NCBI RefSeq assembly: GCF_016919065.1
Contig: NZ_JAFFQA010000006.1
Span: 103,051 to 167,050 of the forward strand
Direction of reading: 5' to 3'
DNA: 64,000 bases
Source of the DNA: Desulfobulbus rhabdoformis
GTDB taxonomy: Bacteria; Desulfobacterota; Desulfobulbia; Desulfobulbales; Desulfobulbaceae
Of the stretch, positions 45,995 to 54,857 are shown piece after piece (the first letter of the stretch is position 1; each line of letters starts with the position of its first letter). Below the pieces are notes generated by a model, which was not told the DNA's origin, did not search any database, and saw only the letters and a list, made by a program, of their open reading frames with translations. The translations under genes were made by a program, and so were the position numbers.

Positions 45995-48673
45995 ATGAAA
46001 CTGCAAACAAAAATAGCCATATCTTTGGGCCCCTTTGTCCTTTTGGTACTCGCTGCTATTTTTGCGTTCAATTACACTTTGATTCATCGTATTCTCAGCG
46101 AGACAGCCCTTCAGGAAATCCGTAAAACTGAAAAATCGATGTATCGTGCGGTACAGGTTCAACTGAGCACAGCTATCAACAATTACCTCCGAGGAATAAC
46201 CGAACATAACCTGGAATATATTCATGCCCGCTATCAGGAATATCTCTCAGGAAAATTAACGGAAGAGCAGGCGAAAAACGCGGTTGCTCAACACTTCAGT
46301 GAGCAAAAAGTTGGTTCCAGTGGATACCCGGTGGCAGTTCTGCGCAAAGAAGGGCGGCTCTATCTTAGGCTGCATCCGTATCAGCAGGGCTTGGACTGCA
46401 CCCATACCCAAGGATGCGGCCAGTGGGATACTGTCAAGAACGGCTACCTGGAGTACTCCTGGAAAAACCCCGAAGACGACAGCGAGAGAAAAAAGGCCGC
46501 CTTTGTCCGGGAGTTTAAACCCTGGCACTGGATTATTGGCTCCTCTTCCTACCGCGACGAGTTTGTTGACCTGGTCAACATTCAGGATCTCACCCATCTT
46601 TTAGCCCCTATGCGGATCAACCGGACAGGTTACTTTGCTCTCTTTGATCAAAAGGGTAAATTACTGCTGCATCCACAACTTTACAAATTCCGCAACAGCG
46701 AGACCTTCCAGGACCAGGTCAGTGTCATCTTTAACCGACTCAAGGAAAGCAAAAACGGCTACCTTACCTACGAATGGAAGAATCCTTCTGACTTAAAGCC
46801 ACGCTCCAAGTATGCATTCATCGAACGGTTGGAAGATTTTAACTGGTACCTTGTTGCCACGGGATACCATGAAGAAATTAACGAACCCTTTCAACCCGTT
46901 CGTAATATCACCTTGATGATGATTGCAGGCGCCGGTCTGCTCCTCTTTTTTCTCTTTTTCCGTTTAAGTCGTCAACTCACCTCCCCGCTGATTGAACTTG
47001 AGCAGGGGATCAAGGACTTTGACGAAGAAAAGATCAGGTTTCGGTGGCAAAAGCATAACATCAATGAGATAAACGTATTAGGAAATGCTTTTGCCCGCTT
47101 GACTACCCAGCTTATTCAAATGATTGATAAGCTGAAGACAAGTAACAGGCAACTGGCACACTCTGAAGAGGAAAACCGCAACAGCCGCACCCTTGTTGAA
47201 AGCACTATTGATTCCATGCCTTCAATTATCATTGGGGTTGACGCACAACTCCACATTACCCTGTGGAATAAGACGGCTGAAGACTTGACCGGATTACCGC
47301 GCAATCAGGTTGAGATGCGTCCGCTTGCCGAAGCCTACCCGGAGATGGAAAAATATCTGAGCGACCTTGCCCAGAGCCTTGCCATCAATAAACCCTGTGT
47401 CATACCTACTAGCTTCGTCTCCGCAGATGGGACAACCCGTTTTAACGAGCTGACGATCTATCCTCTCCTGAGTCATGGAATGAAGGGAGCTGTTTTACGA
47501 ATCGATGACATCTCAGAACGAGTTGAGATGGAGAAACGGCTCAGACAGAGTCAAAAGATGGATGCTATTGGTCATTTGGCAGGTGGGATGGCCCACGATT
47601 TCAACAATATGCTTGGAGGAATTCTTGGTGCCGCCGACACGTTGCAGCTCCGGCTTGGTGAGCAAGAACAACCGCTTATCCAAAATATTCGCGTCGCTGC
47701 GCAGCGTTCCGGTGAATTGATTCGTAACCTTCTGGCCTTTGCGCGTAAAGAGCATATTGCCCTGGCCCCTGTGAGCCTTGGCCAGATGATACGCGAGACT
47801 GTCGAAATCCTCAGGCGGACCCTGGATAAACGAATTATTATCAGCTATGACCTCACCTCCTCCCCCACCGAGGTTCTTGGTGACGGCGGCCAACTGCAAA
47901 GTGCCCTGATGAATTTAGGCATCAATGCCGGGCAGGCCATGTCGGCTGGGGGCTCCATCACCTATCGCACGAGCATACGTACACTTGATCCCCTCTACTG
48001 TGAGCTCAGCCCTTTTTCTTTGCTACCTGGCCAGTATGTAAAGGTTGAGATTGAAGACACGGGAACCGGAATAAAAGAGGAGCATTTAAAACGTATCTTT
48101 GAACCATTTTTTACCACCAAAAACGAAGAACAGGGGACGGGACTGGGACTTGCTGCAGTCTACGGCACTATGCAGCAACATAGTGGAGAGATTTTGGTGG
48201 ACAGCACCTGGGGAAAAGGCACAACCTTTACGCTGCTTTTCCCCCTGCATGAGGTTCAGGAGCCAGAGGACGCCCCCGCCGACGACCAGCTATTTTCAGG
48301 AGCTGGCGATATTCTTGTCATCGACGATGAACCTGTTATCCGTCTTGCCGTACGTTTTATGCTTGAGGAACTCGGGTATACTGTTCACGAGGCGGAAAAT
48401 GGGAAAAAAGGAGTCGAGTATTACCATGAGCATACACAGGAAATCGACCTCATTTTACTGGATATGGTGATGCCTGTTATGGATGGGAACGAATGCTTCC
48501 GGCTCTTAAAAGAAATAAAGCCGCAAGCTAAAATCGTGATCGCCTCAGGGTATACCCGCGAGGCTGATTTCGGCAGCCTGACCCAAAAGGGACTCGCTGG
48601 TTTTATCCGTAAACCCTATACGTTGGAACAGCTTATCGCCCTCCTCAAAGAACTTTTAAAACCGATGAGCTAA
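45995..48673 (+). CDS. Cache-domain hybrid sensor histidine kinase
   Basis: 892 residues. In order: TM1 (about 7-28); two extracytoplasmic Cache_2-like units, each with a YLEYSWKNP or YLTYEWKNP motif; TM2 (about 305-325); HAMP-like linker; PAS (about 400-510); HisKA with phospho-histidine in GMAHDFNNML; HATPase (DTGTGI, GTGLGLAAVYG); and a C-terminal receiver with VIDDEP and phospho-acceptor in LLDMVMPVMDG. It probably senses a small organic ligand. No dedicated regulator gene adjoins it. It is divergent from the cox operon. Confidence 0.9.
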   Translation: MKLQTKIAISLGPFVLLVLAAIFAFNYTLIHRILSETALQEIRKTEKSMYRAVQVQLSTAINNYLRGITEHNLEYIHARYQEYLSGKLTEEQAKNAVAQHFSEQKVGSSGYPVAVLRKEGRLYLRLHPYQQGLDCTHTQGCGQWDTVKNGYLEYSWKNPEDDSERKKAAFVREFKPWHWIIGSSSYRDEFVDLVNIQDLTHLLAPMRINRTGYFALFDQKGKLLLHPQLYKFRNSETFQDQVSVIFNRLKESKNGYLTYEWKNPSDLKPRSKYAFIERLEDFNWYLVATGYHEEINEPFQPVRNITLMMIAGAGLLLFFLFFRLSRQLTSPLIELEQGIKDFDEEKIRFRWQKHNINEINVLGNAFARLTTQLIQMIDKLKTSNRQLAHSEEENRNSRTLVESTIDSMPSIIIGVDAQLHITLWNKTAEDLTGLPRNQVEMRPLAEAYPEMEKYLSDLAQSLAINKPCVIPTSFVSADGTTRFNELTIYPLLSHGMKGAVLRIDDISERVEMEKRLRQSQKMDAIGHLAGGMAHDFNNMLGGILGAADTLQLRLGEQEQPLIQNIRVAAQRSGELIRNLLAFARKEHIALAPVSLGQMIRETVEILRRTLDKRIIISYDLTSSPTEVLGDGGQLQSALMNLGINAGQAMSAGGSITYRTSIRTLDPLYCELSPFSLLPGQYVKVEIEDTGTGIKEEHLKRIFEPFFTTKNEEQGTGLGLAAVYGTMQQHSGEILVDSTWGKGTTFTLLFPLHEVQEPEDAPADDQLFSGAGDILVIDDEPVIRLAVRFMLEELGYTVHEAENGKKGVEYYHEHTQEIDLILLDMVMPVMDGNECFRLLKEIKPQAKIVIASGYTREADFGSLTQKGLAGFIRKPYTLEQLIALLKELLKPMS

Positions 48674-49064
48674 AAAGGGATAACAAATCCGTTTTTCTTC
48701 GTTTTATTTGTTTTTCCCACCTCTCTAGTCATGGTAATATACTTGTCAAATCTGCTCGGAAAGAGTAGGTGATGGCAGCCTCGGGCTTTTTGGGCAATTG
48801 CTGGGGGCACCATGTACAATCACGCAGGGACATCGACAGATGTCAGTTCCCTCCTTCTTGTTGTTTTCCAACCATCTTCACAAGCTCCTTGCATACAAGG
48901 ACCGTCACACAGAAAACAGCGGAAGCAGAGGGGAGCGTATTGTACACATGCTGTAGGGTGTCTTGAATAATTAGATTTTTCAATCAAGGTCAATATTCAA
49001 GATTCCCTGTATTCAAACGGGGGAAAAGATCAGTCACTAACCCAAACAGGGGATACCACACTTC
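48674..49064. other. Intergenic region with repeat copy D
   Basis: 391 bp without a supported gene. It holds the repeat at 48955-49008, a short GACAT/ATGTC palindrome near 48830, and the words TACAAT (near 48815) and ATTGTA (near 48940) in inverted orientation. The promoter of the downstream acyl-CoA-ligase gene should be here but was not resolved. Confidence 0.4.
48955..49008 (-). repeat. Dispersed MITE-like repeat, copy D (54 bp)
   Basis: AGGGTGTCTTGAATAATTAGATTTTTCAATCAAGGTCA joined to ATATTCAAGATTCCCT: both inverted ends are kept and the interior is lost. The left part matches copy C and the reverse complement of copy A nearly base for base. Confidence 0.82.
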
Positions 49065-51731
49065 ATGGAACAATTCTTTAACCCGGAAAGTATCGCCGTT
49101 ATCGGTGCCAATGATAAACCCAACGCCATTGGCTCCGCTCTCATGGATAACCTGATCCAGGGAGGATTTCCCGGGACAATCATCCCGGTCAATCCAAATC
49201 ATGAAACGGTGCGTGATTTAAAATCCTACGGATCTGTCGTTCATATCAACCCACCGCCTGAGATGGCTATTATTGCCACCCCCATTGCCACCGCTCCTGA
49301 CATTGTACGTCAATGTGTCATCGCCGGGGTTAAAGGCGTGATCATCATTGCCGCCGGTGGCAAGGAGTTGGGGGAAGAAGGGGCGCTGATTGAAGAACAG
49401 ATAGAGGGGGCGGCCGAAGGCTCAGGCATGCGCATTATCGGTCCCAACTGCATGGGAGCGATGCATCCAGCCACCTTTGTTAACGCGACCTTTGCCGGTG
49501 GCATGCCCGCCACAGGGAACCTGGCGGTCATCTCGCAAAGTGGTGCTATCTGTGCGGCTATCCTTGATCGCGCAGCCGCAGGCCACCTGGGTTTCAGTCA
49601 CTTTGTTTCGATCGGCTCCATGCTTGATGTCGATTTTGGCGATCTGATTGACTACCTTGGCAACGATGGCTCAGTCCGCGCGATCCTGCTCTATATGGAA
49701 AACCTGACCAACCCCCGTAAATTCATCTCAGCGGCGCGTTCGGTCTCTCGCATCAAACCCATTATTGTCCTGAAGTCTGGCCGCAGCGAGGCTGGAGCCA
49801 AGGCTGCCTCCACCCATATAGGGGCCATGGCTGGTGAAGATGCGGTCTACGATGCCGCCTTTAAGCGGGCAGGAATTGTTCGTGTCCCCTCCCTGGCCAG
49901 ACTCTTTGACTGTGCAGAGCTGATGGCCAAGCAGCCCCGCCCCGCAGGAACACGACTGGCTATCCTCACCAACGGTGGTGGCCCAGGGGTGATGGCAACC
50001 GATACGCTGTCCGAATACGGCCTTGATCCGGCTCCTATTCCCGATGAAATCTGCGCCCAGCTCAATGACCTGCTGCCTCCGTACTGGAGTCGTTCCAACC
50101 CTATCGATATTCTTGGTAACGCCACTGTAGACCGGTATGCCAAGGCCCTTGATATCTGCCTCTCCACGCGGGAATTCGATGGTTTGCTCGTCATTATGGT
50201 GCCTCAGGATCTTACCCCCCCTGAAGAGGTGGCCAAAACCCTGACACAGATAGCCAAGCGGAAACGTATTCCAATCTTTGCCTGCTGGATGGGCGGTAAA
50301 CGCATGGTGGAAGCCATCAAAATCTTAGATGAGGCGGACATCCCCACCTATGAGACCCCCGAACGTGCGGTACGTGCCTTTATGTACATGTGGGAGTACA
50401 GCCGCAATCATGAACTCCTCTCCCAGGTACCACCGAAACTCTCCAATGAACTCTACTTTAACCGAGACCAGGTCTTTCGGACCATCTATGAATCTTTCGA
50501 ACAGGAAGTCGACCTGCTCAATGAATTAAAAAGCAAAAAAGTGCTGGAAGCCTACGGCATTCCGACCTGTCCCTCTGTGCTTGCGACCACAGTTGAAGAG
50601 GCGGTGGAGAAGGCCAATGCAATTGAAGGCCCGCTGGTGATGAAGCTGCTCTCCCCTGATATTGCCCATAAATCAGACGCCAACGGCATCCACCTGGATT
50701 TGCGGAACGACGATGATATCCACAGGGCTTTCACTGCTATTATGGAGGGCGCCAAGCAGTTTAATCCTGAGGCGCGAATCGATGGGGTAAGTCTGCAGCC
50801 CTTTATTGCTGGAGCTGATTTTGAACTTTTCATGGGAGCGAAACAGGACGACAACTTTGGCCCGGTGCTGTGCTTCGGTTCCGGTGGCGTTTTAGCGGAA
50901 TTGGTCGATGATAAAACCCTTGGCCTGCCCCCCTTGAACAGGTTGCTTGCCCGTCGCATGATAGAAGAAACCCAGATCATGCCTCTCTTGCAAGGATTTC
51001 GCAACAGCACTCCGGTCGAACTGGAAAAAATCGAAGAACTGTTGATGCAGCTCTCCCAGCTGATTATTGACTTTCCTGAAATTGTTGAGATGGACGTCAA
51101 CCCCATCCTGATCAAAGATGGTAAGCCCTATGCAGTTGATGCGCGAATCATGCTGCAGCGGGTTGAGAACTCCAATGCGCCCCACCTGGTGATAAGCGCC
51201 TATCCCCAGCATTTAGAGCGGCATGATCTCACCGACATGCAGTGGCCGCTCTTTATCCGGCCTATTAAACCCGAAGATGCCCCTCTCTTCGAGGAACTGT
51301 TTGACACTTTAACACCAACCAGCATCTACTACAGATTTTTCTCTGTGGTAAAATCCCTGTCACCTGAAATTTTGGCTCGCTTTACCCAGATAGATTACGA
51401 TCGAGAAATTTCTTTTGTTGGCCTCGATGAAAATATGGGAAAAGAGCGCATGCTGGGGGTAGCCAATATATTAGGTGAACCGGATGGAAGACGTGGGGAA
51501 TTTTCCGTGCTTATCGGTGACCCTTGGCATGGAAAAGGCATTGGTGCCAAATTGCTGCTTCAATGCCTGCGCATCGCCCAAGAGCGTGGAATGGAAATCG
51601 TCTGGGGGACGGTGTTAGCGGAAAACAAGTACATGGTAGAACTCGGGAAAAAGCTTGGCTTTACTGTGAAACAGGGAGATGACCCATCCGAGTATAAATT
51701 GACCATTGACCTGAACACTGCAAAGTTGTAA
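49065..51731 (+). CDS. NDP-forming acyl-CoA ligase / GNAT acetyltransferase fusion (Pat-like)
   Basis: 888 residues. The N-terminal CoA-binding Rossmann domain (ESIAVIGANDKPNAIGSALM) leads to succinyl-CoA-ligase-like domains with STHIGAMAGEDA (site of the phospho-histidine in active ligases). An ATP-grasp domain follows (about 480-700: LVMKLLSPDIAHKSDANGI, VEMDVNPI). The C-terminal GNAT domain (about 725-880) has GDPWHGKGIGAKLL for acetyl-CoA binding. The layout is that of Salmonella Pat/PatZ, which acetylates lysines on metabolic enzymes such as Acs. Ligase activity remains open since the histidine is kept. Confidence 0.88.
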   Translation: MEQFFNPESIAVIGANDKPNAIGSALMDNLIQGGFPGTIIPVNPNHETVRDLKSYGSVVHINPPPEMAIIATPIATAPDIVRQCVIAGVKGVIIIAAGGKELGEEGALIEEQIEGAAEGSGMRIIGPNCMGAMHPATFVNATFAGGMPATGNLAVISQSGAICAAILDRAAAGHLGFSHFVSIGSMLDVDFGDLIDYLGNDGSVRAILLYMENLTNPRKFISAARSVSRIKPIIVLKSGRSEAGAKAASTHIGAMAGEDAVYDAAFKRAGIVRVPSLARLFDCAELMAKQPRPAGTRLAILTNGGGPGVMATDTLSEYGLDPAPIPDEICAQLNDLLPPYWSRSNPIDILGNATVDRYAKALDICLSTREFDGLLVIMVPQDLTPPEEVAKTLTQIAKRKRIPIFACWMGGKRMVEAIKILDEADIPTYETPERAVRAFMYMWEYSRNHELLSQVPPKLSNELYFNRDQVFRTIYESFEQEVDLLNELKSKKVLEAYGIPTCPSVLATTVEEAVEKANAIEGPLVMKLLSPDIAHKSDANGIHLDLRNDDDIHRAFTAIMEGAKQFNPEARIDGVSLQPFIAGADFELFMGAKQDDNFGPVLCFGSGGVLAELVDDKTLGLPPLNRLLARRMIEETQIMPLLQGFRNSTPVELEKIEELLMQLSQLIIDFPEIVEMDVNPILIKDGKPYAVDARIMLQRVENSNAPHLVISAYPQHLERHDLTDMQWPLFIRPIKPEDAPLFEELFDTLTPTSIYYRFFSVVKSLSPEILARFTQIDYDREISFVGLDENMGKERMLGVANILGEPDGRRGEFSVLIGDPWHGKGIGAKLLLQCLRIAQERGMEIVWGTVLAENKYMVELGKKLGFTVKQGDDPSEYKLTIDLNTAKL

Positions 51732-51844
51732 ACGGTCGGCAAGATACCAAGGGAGACGGCCTGGACCCCTTGCGTGTCATGAGTATATCAACGCTGGCCG
51801 CACCATACGGCAGCACCTCTTTTTTTCTCAGTTTGAGGTTGAGT

Positions 51845-52039
51845 ATGTCGCAAGAAGTAAGAATCGATCAAAAAGAATGCATGGGCTGCGAGGCCTGCGT
51901 GGAAATATGCCCTGAAATCTTCGGATTTGACATCGATGAGGGAAAAGCCTATGTCATTGAGTCAGAGGAAGAGTTTGATGAGGACTGCATAGAGGAGGCA
52001 ATTGGATCTTGTCCGGCTGAATGCATCGGCTACGAGTAA
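51845..52039 (+). CDS. Monocluster [4Fe-4S] ferredoxin
   Basis: 64 residues, like Desulfovibrio africanus ferredoxin I. CMGCEACVEICP provides Cys12, 15, 18 and 22, and Cys48 and Cys56 (SCPAEC) follow. The cluster is probably held by Cys12, 15, 18 and 56, with Cys22-Cys48 able to form a disulfide; Cys60 is extra. The frame extends upstream to 51770, but ATG 51845 with GAGG upstream gives the family N terminus. It is a low-potential cytoplasmic electron carrier. Confidence 0.93.
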   Translation: MSQEVRIDQKECMGCEACVEICPEIFGFDIDEGKAYVIESEEEFDEDCIEEAIGSCPAECIGYE

Positions 52040-52041
52040 AT

Positions 52042-52130
52042 TGAGATTTTGAATATTTGCTTTTTCTGTTCATCCAGAGGAGTCTGGCCCTTACCTGGCC
52101 TTGATTGAAACATTTCATCATTCAAGACAC
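52042..52130 (+). repeat. Dispersed MITE-like repeat, copy E (decayed, about 89 bp)
   Basis: TGAGATTTTGAATATTTGCTTTTTCTG at the left and CCTTGATTGAAACATTTCATCATTCAAGACAC at the right. The interior CAGAGGAGTCTGGCCCTTACCTGGCC corresponds to the copy A stretch GGAGTCTGGCGCTTACC. The AT-rich middle of copy A is missing. It begins just after the ferredoxin stop. Confidence 0.75.
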
Positions 52131-52329
52131 ACAAGTGCTCACGGAAGAGACAATCCTGAACCTGGAGCCCAGGAGCGGAATGGCCAAATACGTTTGGTCA
52201 GGGGCAACAGACAATGCCTTGCTGGCGCTGCAGGCTCAGGATACTCATTGCCTTGAAATCCAAAAGCATTCGTGTAGAACAGTTCCGCTCTGATCTGACA
52301 CTGAGTAAAATAAAAGGGAGGAATATTCC

Positions 52330-52605
52330 ATGGTCACATCGATTATCCTTATCAACGCAGAACGCAAGGCAATCAATACGATCGCTGAAAAACTGCAAAA
52401 GACCCCGGGGATTTCCGAAGTCTATTCGGTAAGCGGGAGCTATGATCTGGTTGCCCTGGCACGCGTCAAGACCAACGATGACCTCTCCGCTCTGGTGACC
52501 CAAAAACTGGTCGAAATCGAAGGTATTCATAAAACAGAGACAATGCTCGCCTTTCAGGCATTCTCCCGGCATGATCTTGAATCCATGTTTGCGGTAGGGA
52601 TGTGA
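52330..52605 (+). CDS. Stand-alone Lrp/AsnC ligand-binding (RAM) domain protein
   Basis: 91 residues forming one alpha-beta RAM/ACT-like domain: TSIILINAERKAINTIAEKL, ISEVYSVSGSYDLVALARV, and TETMLAFQAFSRHDLESMF. It has no helix-turn-helix, so it cannot bind DNA as Lrp does. Such single-domain proteins form decameric rings and may modulate Lrp-type regulators by binding amino acids. AGGGAGG lies before the ATG. A role as amino-acid sensor is inferred. Confidence 0.88.
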   Translation: MVTSIILINAERKAINTIAEKLQKTPGISEVYSVSGSYDLVALARVKTNDDLSALVTQKLVEIEGIHKTETMLAFQAFSRHDLESMFAVGM

Positions 52606-53135
52606 GCGATCATAGGGAGCAAGCCCCGAATAGGTCGATATCAACGAGTCGCTGAGCGGATACTGGCGAGGGAAGGTGTGTAAGGCATTGATCTGTACAG
52701 CCTTCCCCTCTGAGGAAGCGCTCGCATCAGCGCCTTGACCGAGAGCCGCGACGCGGAAAAGTTTGTGGAGTTTTATGCCTGAATTTCGCTGATTTCCTGG
52801 AAGACCTGGCCGGATTAAGGAAAAAAAGTGCGATTACATAACCAGATACAACGCAAAAAAATGATAAAATCAGTTGTAACTTTCAATGAAATAGTTTATT
52901 CAGCATCAACTTGAAACGAAAGAGTCTTTTTTTTGGGGTACCAATACAAACTCCACGAGACTCGCTCATTGCTTTGGTAGTCTTTTAGTCCGCATGATTT
53001 TTACTTGTTGTTCACTTGCTTTACGTACTCTCCACTCGTCTCGATCTCAGTACCACCTCTGCAGTTCGGTTCTCTCATTCTCTTAATATATAGACATTGA
53101 AAGTGTTCACCAACGTGACAGTACTCTGGCCATAA

Positions 53136-53149
53136 TTGATATGGATCAA
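53136..53149 (+). promoter_or_regulatory. FNR/CRP-family operator-like box
   Basis: TTGATATGGATCAA is a perfect match to the FNR consensus TTGAT-N4-ATCAA. A TATATAA stretch lies about 50 bp downstream (53197-53203), a workable but loose distance for an activated promoter. The next genes are a doubtful small frame and the cold-shock gene. A 10-bp specific match can arise by chance in 64 kb only rarely, but this is not proof. Confidence 0.5.
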
Positions 53150-53233
53150 AGTACACGTATCCGGTGATTGCAGATGAACAAACTCACGCCCTCTTCTATA
53201 TAACCGGGCTTACAGTTTACTGAGAAAATCGGG

Positions 53234-53455
53234 TTGCAAAGAAAAAGCAAACAACACGACGTAAAAGACTTCAGGGGAAATTTGTTATCCCGACATACAA
53301 AAAAGAATAAATATGTCTGGTTAAAAAAAATTGTCCTTGCTCATGCACAGTTCAAAATGCCTTTGAAGCTTGCAGGCAATGACAAAAAACTACTGAATGA
53401 TCTCAGTGAATATTCAGTGGCGTACAAATGGCCCATCAGGGCCAAATCACAATAG
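53234..53455 (+). CDS. Doubtful small open frame upstream of the cold-shock gene
   Basis: 73 codons from a TTG with no good ribosome site. The translation is very basic (many Lys) and resembles no family I know. It ends 36 nt before the cold-shock start. It may be part of the untranslated leader rather than a gene. Confidence 0.2.
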   Translation: MQRKSKQHDVKDFRGNLLSRHTKKNKYVWLKKIVLAHAQFKMPLKLAGNDKKLLNDLSEYSVAYKWPIRAKSQ

Positions 53456-53491
53456 TGCGCAGAGCGCACACGTAATGAGGAGTAGTAAAAA

Positions 53492-53695
53492 ATGGCTGAA
53501 GGAACTGTAAAATGGTTTAACGATTCCAAAGGATTTGGTTTTATCGCTCAGGATGGCGGCAATGATGTGTTCGTTCATCATTCTGCAATCCAGTCTGATG
53601 GCTTCAGATCCCTCGAGGAAGGCGAGCGCGTCACCTTCGACATCGTCGATGGCGCCAAAGGCCCGGCCGCCTCTCGTGTTATGAAAATGCGCTGA
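53492..53695 (+). CDS. CspA-family cold-shock protein
   Basis: 67 residues, a single cold-shock domain. RNP1 KGFGFI is at residues 13-18 and RNP2 VFVHH at 26-30; [10 protein letters not shown] is the standard start. It binds single-stranded RNA and DNA as an RNA chaperone. GAGGAG lies 9 nt upstream. It is monocistronic with its own terminator 15 nt downstream. Confidence 0.96.
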   Translation: MAEGTVKWFNDSKGFGFIAQDGGNDVFVHHSAIQSDGFRSLEEGERVTFDIVDGAKGPAASRVMKMR

Positions 53696-53710
53696 GATCG
53701 GATAGTTCAA

Positions 53711-53741
53711 GAGCCCTCGCCTCCTGCGGGGGCTCTTTTTT
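53711..53741 (+). terminator. Terminator after the cold-shock gene
   Basis: GAGCCCTCGC pairs with GCGGGGGCTC over a short loop, followed by T6. It begins 15 nt after the stop codon. Confidence 0.88.
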
Positions 53742-53831
53742 CATTCCCAAAGAACAAACGCCCCACCCATTCTCTCCCCTCCTCTCTTTTTCCAATTTTA
53801 CAAAGCTCACAGGCGTAGGCAAATCACTTCG

Positions 53832-54545
53832 ATGAATTCCTTGCAAGATGGCCAAAGCGGAACATGTGGACCGATGCAGATTATTGCTCATATCCAGACT
53901 GATTTCTCGAGCAAATTTGGAATTCCCCGACAGAGTGGCCTGGTCGAAGAGTTGGTGGGAAAAATTATATTTACTCCCCCTTACCGTAATAAGGATGCTG
54001 TCCGAGGACTGGAGGGATTTTCTCATATCTGGCTGCTCTGGCATTTTTCACAGGCACACAGTCAGGGTTGGTCCCCCACGGTTCGTCCCCCACGTCTTGG
54101 TGGAGATACCCGCATGGGCGTGTTCGCAACGCGCTCCCCCTTCCGGCCCAACAATATAGGCCTTTCTTCCCTTACGCTGGACTCTGTTGAATTGCATACA
54201 GGACAAGGCCCCATTCTTTGGGTCCGTGGAGTCGATATGCTCAATAACACCCCAATCTTAGATATAAAGCCCTACCTTGCCTATACCGATAGTCACCCAG
54301 AGGCCAATCAGGGGTTCACACAACACCAGGACAGCACGGACCTTGAGGTTATTTTTCTTCCGGAACACCGAGAACTGCTCTCCTCATCAGAACAACGAGC
54401 CCTTACCGGCGTGCTCAGTCAGGACCCCAGACCCCGGTATCAAAACGATCCGAACCGCACCTATGGGTTTTCCTTTGGCCGCTGGAATATCACGTTTCAG
54501 GTTTGTACAAATAGGCTAAGAGTTCTTTCTCTCGATTTGACGTAA
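53832..54545 (+). CDS. trmO: tRNA (t6A37) N6-methyltransferase TrmO (TsaA/YaeB)
   Basis: 237 residues (E. coli TrmO 235). The beta-barrel SAM-binding domain shows IAHIQTDFSSKFGIPRQSGL, GLEGFSHIWLLWHF, RPPRLGG, the signature TRSPFRPNNIGLS and LDIKPYLAYTDS. The C-terminal part has DPRPRYQNDPNRTYGF. It methylates t6A at position 37 of some tRNAs. An ATG 14 codons in (MQIIAHIQ) is a good alternative start. Confidence 0.94.
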   Translation: MNSLQDGQSGTCGPMQIIAHIQTDFSSKFGIPRQSGLVEELVGKIIFTPPYRNKDAVRGLEGFSHIWLLWHFSQAHSQGWSPTVRPPRLGGDTRMGVFATRSPFRPNNIGLSSLTLDSVELHTGQGPILWVRGVDMLNNTPILDIKPYLAYTDSHPEANQGFTQHQDSTDLEVIFLPEHRELLSSSEQRALTGVLSQDPRPRYQNDPNRTYGFSFGRWNITFQVCTNRLRVLSLDLT

Positions 54546-54857
54546 GTTCGCCGCCCCTCTTCGTTTTCTGCCTTCTGGCCGCGAATACTACCTTAACCAT
54601 GGGCATGGTTGCTTATACCCGCCATGAGAGCTATCGCTTACAGAAAAATAGGCGCTGTTCATGGGGCATGAGGAGCAAAATAGTTTTAGGAAAATGAGTT
54701 AAAAAAACGACAAAACCATATTTTCCGCTTCATTTCTCCTCCATTTCAGAGTAGGTTCCCCACTCTTTTTCAATTTCAGGGTTTGTCTCTCTACTTTTTC
54801 TCCAATGCGCATTTTTGTTGAGTCAGTGCGCCCAGCAACTTACAGGAAGTTCACTTC
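54546..54857. other. Upstream region of the ABC-F gene
   Basis: 312 bp without a supported gene. It contains a perfect 16-bp palindrome AACCATGGGCATGGTT at 54595-54610 that could be an operator, and a pyrimidine-rich tract just before the start. AGGAAG precedes the ABC-F start at 54858. ABC-F genes are often controlled by leader attenuation; I saw no clear leader peptide. Confidence 0.4.

Larger units (their letters stand above)
52606..53491. other. Long, mostly non-coding region before the cold-shock gene
   Basis: 886 bp. The first 200 bp are GC-richer, with no protein I can recognise; the rest is AT-rich. It includes an FNR-like box at 53136-53149 and one doubtful small frame at 53234-53455. 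The last 250 bp may be a long leader of the cold-shock mRNA, as known for cspA-type genes. Confidence 0.4.
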
